Shown: positions 38,133 to 47,509 of the stretch, one piece after another
Layout: every line of letters starts with the position of its first letter
How positions within the stretch are numbered: position 1 is the stretch's first letter
Source of the DNA: Schaalia sp. ZJ405
GTDB lineage: Bacteria > Actinomycetota > Actinomycetes > Actinomycetales > Actinomycetaceae
Assembly: GCF_011038885.2 (NCBI RefSeq)
Contig: NZ_CP064952.1
Location: 1,178,001-1,242,000, forward strand
Length of the DNA stretch: 64,000 bases
Reading direction: 5' to 3'
Made by a program: the position numbers and the translations under genes
The notes under the pieces: generated by a model
Told to the model about the DNA's origin: nothing
The model's input: the letters and a program-made list of their open reading frames with translations, nothing else
The model's database searches: none

Positions 38133-39375
38133 GATCCAAGGATGCCACATGCTCGCGTTCGCGGATGCCGATGAGAGCTGCCGCTGAGGACGCCACCGAG
38201 CGCGCCTCCTGCACAGTGGTCTCATTGGCGAGGACGACTCCGACTCGCCGACCTGCACGTGAGACCGGTTTATTGAAGATCCTGACATCTGCGGTCCGCA
38301 TTGCCTGGGCCACTCCGGTGTATTCAGGATCATTAACCGGTCCGTGTGATTTGATGACGGCTGAGGCACCCGGCCGACGCAGCTGCGTGTGCAGCGGTAA
38401 GCCAAGGATGGCACGCGCATGAAGATCAAACTCTGACAGATCCTGGGTTGCCATTGTCACCATCCCCGTGTCGTGAGGACGAGGTGACAGCTCTGAAAAC
38501 CACGCGTCATCTCCTTTGATGAAGAATTCAACACCGAAGAGTCCGAGTGTGCTCGCTGGATCCTGACCGTCGGCCTCGGCAAGGGCCTGGGTGACTTGAG
38601 CAGCCATGATCTGACATTTGTCCAAAGCGGCCGGTGAGATTGCGGCCGGTTGCCATGACTCAACGTAGTCACCGTCTTCTTGTCGATGACCAATCGGGTC
38701 GCAGAAATCGGTGCGCACACATCCGCTGTGCTCATCCCACCAGCGAACGGTCAGCAGGGTGATCTCCGAATCGAAGTCGATGCTCTCTTCAACGATGACG
38801 CGTCCGGTGTTGTGCCGAGCCCCTTCACTGGCACGGGCGAACGCCTCGTCGACTTGCCCGACATCGGTGATCCTGCTTTGCCCGTGGCCCGACGATGACA
38901 TTGTCGGTTTAATAAACGCGGGAAGACCGGTGTGGTCAAGCGCTTGTCGAATCTCATCGGCAGAGGACGCGAAGCGATACTTTGATGTTGCAACACCGTC
39001 AAGAGAAGCCGCGAGACTGCGGATCCGCTGGCGATCCATCGTTGCCTGAACCGCGAAGGCATTCGGAACAACCCGCACGCTCCCCTCGTTTTGGCTCCGT
39101 GCCAGCTCCTGGGTTGCAATCGCCTCAATCTCAGGCACCACCAGGTCGACACTGACTTCATCCAGAAGCGAACGAAGCTCGTCCTCGTCACTCATCGCAA
39201 GGACGCGGCACTCATCGGCAACCTGCATCGCGGGCGCATTCGGATAGGAATCAACGGCGATGACGTGGCAGCCGAGTCGCTGAAGCGAAATCGTCAGTTC
39301 CTTACCTAACTCACCTGAGCCGAGAAGGAGGATTCGCGCGGGAAGGCGAAGGGGAACAGATTGAGGCTGACTCAT
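38125..39375 (-). CDS. purT: Formate-dependent phosphoribosylglycinamide formyltransferase (PurT)
   Basis: ATP-grasp enzyme making formyl-GAR from formate in purine synthesis. Motifs include ILLLGSGELGKELTISLQRLG, PTMSSSGHGQSRI, VEFFIKGDDAWFSELSPRPHDTGMVT and HLARAILGLP-like HARAILGLPL. The ATG has AAGGA at 6 nt. It lies between uvrC and rapZ, an insertion into the commonly seen uvrC-rapZ adjacency, and it implies that formate is available as a one-carbon donor. Confidence 0.95.
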   Translation of the reverse strand: MSQPQSVPLRLPARILLLGSGELGKELTISLQRLGCHVIAVDSYPNAPAMQVADECRVLAMSDEDELRSLLDEVSVDLVVPEIEAIATQELARSQNEGSVRVVPNAFAVQATMDRQRIRSLAASLDGVATSKYRFASSADEIRQALDHTGLPAFIKPTMSSSGHGQSRITDVGQVDEAFARASEGARHNTGRVIVEESIDFDSEITLLTVRWWDEHSGCVRTDFCDPIGHRQEDGDYVESWQPAAISPAALDKCQIMAAQVTQALAEADGQDPASTLGLFGVEFFIKGDDAWFSELSPRPHDTGMVTMATQDLSEFDLHARAILGLPLHTQLRRPGASAVIKSHGPVNDPEYTGVAQAMRTADVRIFNKPVSRAGRRVGVVLANETTVQEARSVASSAAALIGIREREHVASLDHE

Positions 39376-39474
39376 CGGGGTCCTTTCGGTCAGGCGGACT
39401 CACGGTGTGTACTCTATCGAACCTCGCGCATCCTTCGGCACTTTCCACTCACGCAATTCCACCGAGACGTTGAC

Positions 39475-41475
39475 CTAGCGCGAAAGATGCTCGTGAATCT
39501 GCGCGGCGAGGCGCGGGCCGATTCCACGGACGGAGGCAATTTCGTCAACAGAGGCCGCACGCAGCTTCTTCACCGACCCAAATGTTTTGAGGAGGGCACT
39601 GTGACGGCTGGGACCAAGACCGGGGATCTCGTCAAGCACGGAACGAGTTGCCGCTTTGCCCCGACGCGCCCGGTGTTTGGTGATCGCGAAGCGGTGCGAC
39701 TCATCCCGAAGGTATTGCAGCAGATACAGCGCTGAGGAGGAGCGCGGCAGGATCAGAGGAAACTCCTCACCGGGAATCCACACTTCTTCAAGACGCTTGG
39801 CGAGTCCAACGATCGGAATATCCACTCCCATGTTGTCAAGTGCCGCCCGAGCCGCATTGACCTGAGCAGGTCCGCCGTCAACGACCACGAGATCCGGCCG
39901 GTAGGAGAAACGTCGCGGCCGCCCCGTCCGCGCGTCAACGGGACCGGACTCAAGGGGAACCCCGTCCTCGTCCTCGCCCCTGATGCCAGCTTCTTCTGAG
40001 AGCAGACGTGAAAAACGCCTGCGGAGTACCTCGTCCATTGCGGAGGTGTCGTCGGGGGTTCCGTTTCCATCGGCCCCACGAATGTTGAAGGTTCGGTACG
40101 CGTCCTTGCGGGGCCCGCCATCTTCGAAAACAACCATCGATGCTACTTGGTGGGTGCCCTGAGTGTGCGAAACGTCGTAGCACTCAATTCTCAACGGAGC
40201 CTGTGCAAGATCGAGTTCTTCGGCGAGCTGTTCGAGGGCGCGCGATCGCTGTGTCAGATCACCGACGCGCTTGGTCTGGTGAAGAGTCAGGGCTTCACGT
40301 CCGTTCTTTTCAACGGTCTCCATGAGGTGAGCTTTGGGTCCGCGCTGTGGAACATGAAGCGTGACCTTTGCTCCGCGGAGATCACTGAGCCATGCGGCGA
40401 TCGTTTCGGCGTCTTCGGGTTCCACGGAGACGAGAATTTCTCGGGGAATTGCCGAGGTCGGCGTGTGGGCGACATCGTCAACGGACACTGCTTGTGCGCG
40501 CTCGTGGGAGCGACCGCGGATCGGCCGCTGGGCGGGCGTGACCTGGGAGTAGACCTGTTCGAGTAGACGAGCCATGAGTTCGGGGGCCTGCGCGTCGTCA
40601 CAGCGGTCAATGACCCACCCGCGGGTTCCTCGGATACGTCCGCCCCTGACGTGGAAAACGTGCACCGCCGCGTCAAGCTGATCCATGACGAGGGCGAAGA
40701 CATCAGCATCCGTGCCGTCATCGAGGACGACGACATTGCGTTCGAGGACGGTGCGTAGAGCGTGGATGTCGTCGCGATATCGCGCGGCCTGCTCGAAATC
40801 GAGTTCAGCTGAGGCGGCCTTCATTTTATTTTCGAGGTCGCGAATGACGGGTCCAGCACGCCCTTCCATGAAGGAGCACAGTTCGGTGGCGAGTTGGCGA
40901 TGGTCTTGCGGGGAGATTCGTCCGACGCAAGGGGCTGAGCATTTGTCGATGTATCCCATCAGGCACGGCCTGCCTTGGGCTTGAGCTCGCCGAAAAACTC
41001 CGGCCGAGCACGTGCGCATGGGGAAGACCCTCAGCAGCAGGTCAATGGTTTCGCGAATCGCCCAGACCTGCGTGTAGGGACCGAAGTAGCGGGAACCAGG
41101 GGTCTTGGCTTTGCGGGTGACAACGACGCGCGGGATCTCCTCTCCCATTGTCACCATGAGATAGGGGTAGGACTTGTCGTCCTTGAACATCACGTTGAAT
41201 CTGGGATTGAACTCTTTGATCCACGTGAATTCCAGTGTGAGCGCTTCAACTTCGGTGTTGACGACCGTCCACTGTACGCGCGCCGCGGTGGTCACCATCT
41301 GCTGTGTTCGCGGGTGGAGGTTGGCGAGATCCTGGAAGTAGTTCGTCAGCCGGTTACGCAGGTTTTTTGCTTTGCCGACGTAAATGACCCGTCCCTGGTC
41401 GTCCGAGAATCGATAGACACCGGGTGACGTAGGAATGTCACCGGTGCGCGGTCGATAGGTTTGGGGGTCTGCCAC
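39475..41475 (-). CDS. uvrC: Excinuclease ABC subunit C
   Basis: Makes both incisions in nucleotide excision repair. The GIY-YIG domain begins SPGVYRFSDDQGRVIYVGKAKNLRNRL. The UVR region follows (AASAELDFEQAARYRDDIHALR), then the endonuclease domain (RIECYDVSHTQGTHQVASMVVFEDGGP) and C-terminal helix-hairpin-helix motifs (DEIPGLGPSRHSALLKTFGS, IASVRGIGPRLAAQI). The start (MADPQTYRP, GTG) fits actinobacterial UvrC and is supported by TAAAAT ending 7 nt upstream; the frame continues further upstream. Confidence 0.96.
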   Translation of the reverse strand: MADPQTYRPRTGDIPTSPGVYRFSDDQGRVIYVGKAKNLRNRLTNYFQDLANLHPRTQQMVTTAARVQWTVVNTEVEALTLEFTWIKEFNPRFNVMFKDDKSYPYLMVTMGEEIPRVVVTRKAKTPGSRYFGPYTQVWAIRETIDLLLRVFPMRTCSAGVFRRAQAQGRPCLMGYIDKCSAPCVGRISPQDHRQLATELCSFMEGRAGPVIRDLENKMKAASAELDFEQAARYRDDIHALRTVLERNVVVLDDGTDADVFALVMDQLDAAVHVFHVRGGRIRGTRGWVIDRCDDAQAPELMARLLEQVYSQVTPAQRPIRGRSHERAQAVSVDDVAHTPTSAIPREILVSVEPEDAETIAAWLSDLRGAKVTLHVPQRGPKAHLMETVEKNGREALTLHQTKRVGDLTQRSRALEQLAEELDLAQAPLRIECYDVSHTQGTHQVASMVVFEDGGPRKDAYRTFNIRGADGNGTPDDTSAMDEVLRRRFSRLLSEEAGIRGEDEDGVPLESGPVDARTGRPRRFSYRPDLVVVDGGPAQVNAARAALDNMGVDIPIVGLAKRLEEVWIPGEEFPLILPRSSSALYLLQYLRDESHRFAITKHRARRGKAATRSVLDEIPGLGPSRHSALLKTFGSVKKLRAASVDEIASVRGIGPRLAAQIHEHLSR

Positions 41476-41482
41476 GGAGGGA

Positions 41483-41488
41483 ATTTTA
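41483..41488 (-). promoter_or_regulatory. -10 element of uvrC (leaderless)
   Basis: TAAAAT on the minus strand ends 7 nt before the uvrC GTG; there is no ribosome-binding site at proper spacing. Confidence 0.55.
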
Positions 41489-41873
41489 CGTCGCTGAGCC
41501 CTCCTGAGCACGGGGTCGCGTTGTCCGCCGCCTTATCGAGTCGGCTGTAGTCCCGTAGGCCTCGTCCACGATCGCTCCTTTCCCGGTACGCAGGTTAGCG
41601 GGTGTCATTTCCGGTTTGCGTTCTATTGACGAGGACGAGCGCTCCCTTTCACTCACCATTTCATGATTCCGACCACATGTCAGGGGAATTCTTTTGAGTG
41701 GCAAGGTGAGGCGCTTCTGAGTATCTATGATGAATAACGACCGAAGTGCGGACACTCCCGTCCGAGGATTAACCAAATAGCTACGATCCATTGAGTTGCT
41801 CTTGGTTATTTCTTGACCCCGAGTGACGGGATCTGTCGACGAACACTGAACCCTTAGGGGAGGAACACCACTT
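41489..41873. other. Divergent intergenic region uvrC-glnA
   Basis: About 385 bp without a gene. It holds one intergenic copy of the repeated motif (ACGAGGACGAGC beginning at 41629) and the glnA leader with GGGGAGGA about 9 nt before the start. I could not identify a convincing glnA promoter or a GlnR/AmtR-type operator; a TTGACC at 41813 lacks a matching -10. Confidence 0.6.
41629..41636 (+). repeat. Intergenic copy of the ACGAGGAC-family motif
   Basis: ACGAGGAC followed by GAGC, matching the extended consensus, in the divergent uvrC-glnA region. Confidence 0.75.
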
Positions 41874-43298
41874 ATGTTCAGCAATCCGTCCGAGGTCGCC
41901 GAGTTTATCGAGGCGAACTCCATTGAATACGTCGACGTTCGTTTCTGCGACGTACCCGGAGTTCAACAGCACTTCACGATCCCAGCAAAGGAATTCCTCG
42001 CCGAAGCCCTCGAAGATGGGCTGATGTTCGACGGTTCCTCAGTCCGCGGGTTCACGGCGATTCACGAATCCGACATGAAGCTCATCCCCGACATCTCCTC
42101 CGCCTTCGTTGACCCCTTCCGCAAGGCAAAGACTCTCGTGGTGATTTTCTCCATCGTCGACCCATTCACCGACGAACCCTTCTCGCGCGACCCGCGCCAG
42201 GTTGCAGCAAAGGCAGAGGCCTACCTACGCTCCACAGGCATTGCCGACGAATGTTCAATCGGCGCCGAAGCCGAGTTCTACCTCTTCAACGATGTTCGCT
42301 TCCAGGTCCAACCCCACTCAACATTCTTCGCCGTGGACTCCCCCGAGGCGTACTGGAACACCGGCCGCACCGAAGAGGGCGGCAACATGGGGTACAAAGT
42401 ACCGATCAAGGGCGGATACTTCCCCGTTTCTCCCTCTGACCAATACGCTGATATTCGCGACGAGATGGTCTCCAAGTGCGTGGAAGTTGGGCTCACGATC
42501 GAACGTGCGCACCACGAGGTCGGTGCAGGCGGACAGCAGGAAATCAACTATCGTTTCGCCACCTTGCAAAAGGCTGCGGACGACATGATGAAGTTTAAGT
42601 ACGTCATTAAGAACACCGCCCTTGAGTTCGGACACTCCGCAACATTCATGCCTAAGCCACTTTTCGGTGACAACGGCTCGGGAATGCACACGCACATGTC
42701 GCTGTGGAAGAACGGTGAGCCACTCTTCTACGACGAGCGCGGCTACGGTTCTCTCTCCGATATGGCACGCTGGTTCATCGGCGGAATCCTTGAACACGCC
42801 CCCGCGCTGCTTGCTTTTACTAACCCGTCAGTCAATTCATTCCGACGCCTCGTCCCCGGGTTTGAGGCTCCCATCAATCTCGTGTACTCAGCACGTAACC
42901 GGTCGGCATGTATTCGGATTCCCGTCTCGGGAACTTCACCGAAGGCCAAGCGCATCGAATATCGCGTTCCCGATCCCTCGGCGAACCCCTATCTCGCATT
43001 CTCCGCATGCCTCATGGCGGGAATCGACGGCATTAAGCGACGCATCGAACCGGCAGCTCCCATTGACAAGGATCTCTACGAGCTTCCACCGGCCGAATAC
43101 CACGACATCGCCAAGCTTCCCGCCTCTCTCGAAGAAGCGCTCGACGCTCTGCGCAAGGATCACGACTTCCTGACCGAGGGCGATGTCTTTACCCAGGACC
43201 TCATCGACACGTGGCTTGATTACAAGGACACCCATGAGGTCGCTCCGATGCGGATGTACCCGCACCCCTACGAGTACCAGCTGTACTACGACCTGTGA
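41874..43298 (+). CDS. glnA: Glutamine synthetase, type I
   Basis: Central ammonium-assimilation enzyme. It shows the N-terminal [10 protein letters not shown], the metal-binding [22 protein letters not shown] and the ATP-site NRSACIRIP. Tyr402 in KDLYELPP corresponds to the adenylylation site of GSI-beta enzymes, so covalent regulation by a GlnE-type enzyme is likely. Length 474 is standard. It is a single-gene unit with a long leader, a strong ribosome-binding site and a hairpin downstream. Confidence 0.98.
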   Translation: MFSNPSEVAEFIEANSIEYVDVRFCDVPGVQQHFTIPAKEFLAEALEDGLMFDGSSVRGFTAIHESDMKLIPDISSAFVDPFRKAKTLVVIFSIVDPFTDEPFSRDPRQVAAKAEAYLRSTGIADECSIGAEAEFYLFNDVRFQVQPHSTFFAVDSPEAYWNTGRTEEGGNMGYKVPIKGGYFPVSPSDQYADIRDEMVSKCVEVGLTIERAHHEVGAGGQQEINYRFATLQKAADDMMKFKYVIKNTALEFGHSATFMPKPLFGDNGSGMHTHMSLWKNGEPLFYDERGYGSLSDMARWFIGGILEHAPALLAFTNPSVNSFRRLVPGFEAPINLVYSARNRSACIRIPVSGTSPKAKRIEYRVPDPSANPYLAFSACLMAGIDGIKRRIEPAAPIDKDLYELPPAEYHDIAKLPASLEEALDALRKDHDFLTEGDVFTQDLIDTWLDYKDTHEVAPMRMYPHPYEYQLYYDL

Positions 43299-43327
43299 CA
43301 ATGACACGCATAAACGATGCGACGTGA

Positions 43328-43357
43328 GTGGCCCCAAGGCTCCCACCTTGGGGCCAC
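43328..43357 (+). terminator. Hairpin after glnA
   Basis: GTGGCCCCAAGG, 6-nt loop, CCTTGGGGCCAC: a perfect 12-bp GC-rich stem about 30 nt after the glnA stop. No T-run follows. Confidence 0.7.
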
Positions 43358-43561
43358 AGTCACATTCCGCCACGTCGCTTTGGTGACACGGCAGAATTCC
43401 TGCGAATGTGTGAAGATACTGCACGACAGTGTTTCAGAAATTGAAATATATTGAATCCGGCCGATCCGTCGGCACCCATCGGTATGACGCGTGAGACACC
43501 GAGGCATGACAAGCCGATGCCAGTCCCGTGACGACCGACAAAACCTCACATTGGAGGACAG

Positions 43562-45385
43562 ATGAAGAAGCTTCGCGACGGTTCTTTCACCGAGAAGATG
43601 AAGTTCCGCGTCGAACACGACGACGTGATCCCCTCGCTGCTGGAGAAGAGAGCCCGGAAGAACCCCGGTCAGGTTGCGGTGGAAAAACGCAACAACGTGG
43701 GTCAGATGGTGCCGGTGACCGCCAAGGAAGTTCTCACTGACGTGGAGAATCTTGCGCGAGGTCTCATCGGCCTGGGGATTGATGCCGGTGACGCCGTCGC
43801 AATTCTTGCGCCGACGTCCTACGAATGGATGGTTCTCGACCTGGCGATCCTCTCCGTGGGGGCCATCACCGTGCCGATTTACGAGTCCGACTCAGCGGCG
43901 CAGATTCGTCATATCCTCACCGACGCCAATGTTGTTCTCGCTTTTGCTTCCAACTCTCAGCAGGCCGAACTCATCTCGTCACAGCGAACACCCCAGCTCG
44001 CCGACGTCCTCGTCTTCCATTCCTCCGCCACACGTGCCCTGGCTGAGGCCGCTCATCGCGTGACCTCACGAGACTTGGCGAAACGTCGACGGGCCGTTGA
44101 CGCCGACGACATTGCGACGATCATCTACACCTCGGGAACCACCGGGAAACCCAAAGGCGTCACCCTCACGCACCGCAACATTGTTGCCACCGCTCTGAGC
44201 GCCAAACAGGTTCTCGGAGAGGTCATTGACTCTTCACATACCCGTATCCTTCTCTTCCTTCCCGTCGCGCACGTCCTCGCCCGGCTCGTCATGCACCTGG
44301 CTCTGGCATGTCGCAGTGTCATTGGTTTCTCCCCGAACATCTCCAACCTCCTGCCTGACATTCAAGAGTTCCAACCCTCTGCGCTCCTCGTGGTTCCGCG
44401 AGTCCTTGAAAAGGTCTATAACTCAGCGGCAGCCAAGGCTGGCGGCGGCATCAAGGGGAAGATCTTCTCATGGTCTGCCAAGCAATCCCGACGAAGCGCA
44501 ACACGCTCGGGTCTGGCGCCTCTGCGCACGATGCGCCATCGTCTCGCCGACACCCTTGTGCTGAAGAAAATTCGTCAGGTTCTCGGCCCCAACCTCACAT
44601 ACATCGTCTCCGGTGGAGCGCCGCTGGCCACAGATCTTGCTGAGTTCTTCACCGGCATGGGATTGACGGTGCTCCAGGGGTATGGGTTGTCTGAAACAAC
44701 TGGACCCGTCACCGTTCAGCGTCTCGGTTCCCATCCCTTCGGCAGCGTCGGTCAAGTGATCCCCGGAAACTACGTGAAAATTGCCGAGGACGGCGAAGTT
44801 CTTACCCGCGGGGTCTCACTCATGGAGGGCTACTACAACCTTCCCGAACAGACCCGCGAAGCCATCCCAGACGGATGGTTTCACACCGGCGATCTGGGGA
44901 CCCTTGATCGTCACGGCCACCTGAAAATCACCGGTCGCAAGAAAGAACTCATCGTCACGGCTGGCGGCAAGAACGTCTCCCCTGAGGTCCTTCAGGAGTC
45001 CCTTGCAACGCATCCGCTCATCGGCTCCGTCATCGTGGTTGGAGATGCTCGCCCGTACATCGGAGCACTCATCACGCTTGACACCGACATGCTTCCCGGA
45101 TGGCTCAAACGTCACAATCTTCCCGTTGTACCGGCAACGGAAGCCGCGCAGCTTCCCGAAGTGCGTGCCTCCCTGGACCGGGCGATTGCCCGAGCAAATA
45201 AACAGGTGTCACGTGCGGAATCCATTCGCCGTTTCCGCATCATTGACGCAACATTCACCGTTGACAATGGATACATGACTCCGTCTCTCAAGCTCCGTCG
45301 TTCCCAGGTGCTCACCGACTACGCGCACGAGGTTGAAGCTCTCTACCGCGAAGGCGAAAAGGAACGGCGATCAAAGAAAAGGTAA
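43562..45385 (+). CDS. fadD: Long-chain acyl-CoA synthetase (AMP-binding), first tandem copy
   Basis: ANL-superfamily adenylating enzyme activating fatty acids. The phosphate loop is YTSGTTGKPKGVTLTH, followed by GYGLSETTGPVTV, GWFHTGDLG and ITGRKKELIVTAGGKNVSP. Length 607 is normal. The ATG has GGAGG at 5 nt. It lies directly upstream of a close paralogue in the same orientation, separated by about 140 bp that contain a hairpin made of two repeated motifs. Chain-length preference cannot be told. Confidence 0.93.
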   Translation: MKKLRDGSFTEKMKFRVEHDDVIPSLLEKRARKNPGQVAVEKRNNVGQMVPVTAKEVLTDVENLARGLIGLGIDAGDAVAILAPTSYEWMVLDLAILSVGAITVPIYESDSAAQIRHILTDANVVLAFASNSQQAELISSQRTPQLADVLVFHSSATRALAEAAHRVTSRDLAKRRRAVDADDIATIIYTSGTTGKPKGVTLTHRNIVATALSAKQVLGEVIDSSHTRILLFLPVAHVLARLVMHLALACRSVIGFSPNISNLLPDIQEFQPSALLVVPRVLEKVYNSAAAKAGGGIKGKIFSWSAKQSRRSATRSGLAPLRTMRHRLADTLVLKKIRQVLGPNLTYIVSGGAPLATDLAEFFTGMGLTVLQGYGLSETTGPVTVQRLGSHPFGSVGQVIPGNYVKIAEDGEVLTRGVSLMEGYYNLPEQTREAIPDGWFHTGDLGTLDRHGHLKITGRKKELIVTAGGKNVSPEVLQESLATHPLIGSVIVVGDARPYIGALITLDTDMLPGWLKRHNLPVVPATEAAQLPEVRASLDRAIARANKQVSRAESIRRFRIIDATFTVDNGYMTPSLKLRRSQVLTDYAHEVEALYREGEKERRSKKR

Positions 45386-45393
45386 CCGTGTTC

Positions 45394-45414
45394 GTCCTCG
45401 TTTATCACGAGGAC
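45394..45414 (+). terminator. Hairpin formed by an inverted pair of the repeated motif
   Basis: GTCCTCGT, loop TTATC, ACGAGGAC: two copies of the window-wide octamer in opposite orientation make a perfect 8-bp stem 9 nt after the first fadD stop. Position suggests a terminator, although no T-run follows. Confidence 0.65.
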
Positions 45415-45525
45415 AACGCTGCGTGACACACTCCGCGTTCCCAATTCCACAGCGCGAGCCGCCGGCGCACTAGGCTACGAAGAGCACCGCTTCCCCGGAA
45501 GTGGCATCCCAACGAAAGGTTGATC

Positions 45526-47439
45526 ATGCCGGTACGTAGGCTCAGCGATGGCTCGTGGGAAACTCCAGCCACCCGTGAAGTGTCCGAAGAGCTCAACATT
45601 CCCAAGATGCTTCACCAGCGGGCACGGAACTTCCCGAACCAAGTTGCCATCGAACGACGCAACAATGTGGGCACCTGGCGCCCTGTCACCATCAACCGTT
45701 TCCTTGACGAGGTTGATTCCACGGCAAGAGGCCTCATCGGCATGGGGCTGGAAGCTGGTGACCACCTCGCGATTCTCGCGCCCACTTCCTACGAATGGGC
45801 CCTCATTGACATGGCGGCTCTGTCATGCGGCGCAATTACCGTGCCGATCTATGAGACAGATTCAGCAGCTCAAATTGCCCATATCCTCACCGACGCTGAC
45901 GTCCACATCGTTGTCACCGCAACCTCGCAGCAGGCGGAATTAGTCAACTCGGTGCGCACTGAGGGTGTGCGTCAGATCCTCTCCCTTGACCGAGGAGCTG
46001 AACGTCAAATCGCCGCTGCCGCTCGGGGGATCACCATCGACCAGGTGCGCGAGCGCACCGACAGTGTCCGACTTCATGACGAAGCGACGATCATCTATAC
46101 CTCCGGCACCACCGGGGTCCCCAAGGGAGTTGTGCTCACTCACGCGAACTTCATCGAAACCTACGTTCAGGCTTACGACTTCCTTCCCGTCCTCATCAAC
46201 GATCCAAAGTCGCGTTCTCTTCTCTTTCTTCCCGTTGCGCACGTCCTGGCTCGCTTCGTCATGTACGCGCTGCTGGCGGGTCAAGGAGTTGTTGCTTTCG
46301 CACCGAATACTCGCAATCTTGTCGACGATATTGCAACGTTCAGACCGACGATGTTGCTCGTTGTTCCCCGTGTGCTTGAAAAGGTCTATAATGCGGCGTC
46401 AGCCAAGGCCGGCGGTGGCATTAAAGGACGAATGTTCTCCTGGGCCGCGCGACAGGCTCGTCAGATGTCGAAAGCCACGGCCTACGTTGAGTCTCAGGCT
46501 CCCGAGGGACTGACCACTCCCCTTCCTGACACAACCGCCGTTCCCGATCAGTCGGCTCAGGCCTCGCCTGGCCCCTCACTGGGTCTGAGGGTGCGTAAGC
46601 AAGTCGCCGACACCCTCGTTTTGGCGAAAGTCAAGCAGGTGCTCGGACCGAATCTTCACACGATTATTTCCGGCGGCGCTCCCCTTGCCGCCGACCTCGC
46701 GAATTTCTATCGCGGACTCGACCTCACGCTGCTTCAGGGATATGGCCTCTCGGAGACAACCGGTCCGATTGCCGTGGAAATTCCTACGGATTTTCCGCCG
46801 GATTCGGTAGGTTTTCCCTGGCCGGGTAACCGCGTCAAGGTGGATGTTGATGGCGAGCTTCTCGTTCGGGGAATCTGCGTGACCAAGGGCTATCACAATC
46901 TTCCTGAGCAGACTGCCCAGGCCTTTACCGACGGGTGGTTCCGCACCGGTGACCTTGCGAGCATTGACGATACGGGGCATATTCGGATTACCGGCCGGAA
47001 AAAGGAACTCATTATCACTGCCGGTGGAAAGAACGTGTCACCCGAAGGGCTTGAAGATTCCCTGTCAACGCATCCGCTGATTGGCAATGTCATCGTCGTC
47101 GGTGATGCGCGCCCCTACATTGGCGCGCTCATCTCCCTTGACACCGAGATGCTCCCCGACTGGCTACGGTCCCATAATTTGCCGATCGTCGACGCGGCAG
47201 CAGCTGCCGAGCTTCCCGAGGTGCGGGCATCGCTGGATCGGGCCATCGCTCGGGCGAATCGCCAGGTGTCCCGCGCTGAATCAATCCGGCGTTTCCGAAT
47301 TGTCAACGTGGCGTTCACCGTGGAGAACGGCTACATGACGCCCTCGCTGAAGCTCAAGCGCCACGCGGTGCTGCGAGATTTTGCTGACGAGGTAGAGGCT
47401 CTCTACGCCGAGGGCGAGGCCCATAAGCCAACCCCGTAG
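45526..47439 (+). CDS. fadD: Long-chain acyl-CoA synthetase (AMP-binding), second tandem copy
   Basis: Paralogue of the preceding gene, with the same motifs (YTSGTTGVPKGVVLTH, GYGLSETTGPIAV, GWFRTGDLA, ITGRKKELIITAGGKNVSPEG). It carries a Pro/Ala-rich insertion of about 35 residues (around APEGLTTPLPDTTAVPDQ) before the conserved VADTLVLAKVKQVLGPNL segment. The start follows AAAGG at 6 nt; an upstream in-frame TTG is less likely. The high similarity of the pair indicates a tandem duplication. Confidence 0.93.
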   Translation: MPVRRLSDGSWETPATREVSEELNIPKMLHQRARNFPNQVAIERRNNVGTWRPVTINRFLDEVDSTARGLIGMGLEAGDHLAILAPTSYEWALIDMAALSCGAITVPIYETDSAAQIAHILTDADVHIVVTATSQQAELVNSVRTEGVRQILSLDRGAERQIAAAARGITIDQVRERTDSVRLHDEATIIYTSGTTGVPKGVVLTHANFIETYVQAYDFLPVLINDPKSRSLLFLPVAHVLARFVMYALLAGQGVVAFAPNTRNLVDDIATFRPTMLLVVPRVLEKVYNAASAKAGGGIKGRMFSWAARQARQMSKATAYVESQAPEGLTTPLPDTTAVPDQSAQASPGPSLGLRVRKQVADTLVLAKVKQVLGPNLHTIISGGAPLAADLANFYRGLDLTLLQGYGLSETTGPIAVEIPTDFPPDSVGFPWPGNRVKVDVDGELLVRGICVTKGYHNLPEQTAQAFTDGWFRTGDLASIDDTGHIRITGRKKELIITAGGKNVSPEGLEDSLSTHPLIGNVIVVGDARPYIGALISLDTEMLPDWLRSHNLPIVDAAAAAELPEVRASLDRAIARANRQVSRAESIRRFRIVNVAFTVENGYMTPSLKLKRHAVLRDFADEVEALYAEGEAHKPTP

Positions 47440-47467
47440 ATTGAGGGTGGTTCGCGCGCATCTGACC

Positions 47468-47500
47468 GGGCGAGGGCGTCCCCGCCTCTCACCCTCGCCC
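47468..47500. terminator. Hairpin between convergent fadD and uvrA
   Basis: GGGCGAGGG and CCCTCGCCC form a perfect 9-bp stem with a 15-nt loop in the 70-bp gap, suited to act in both directions. No T-run is present. Confidence 0.55.
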
Positions 47501-47509
47501 TGAGGGTCG

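Noticed and set aside
41813..41841. TTGACC as the -35 of glnA
   Set aside because: No TANNNT-like -10 lies 16-19 nt downstream, so I did not call a promoter.
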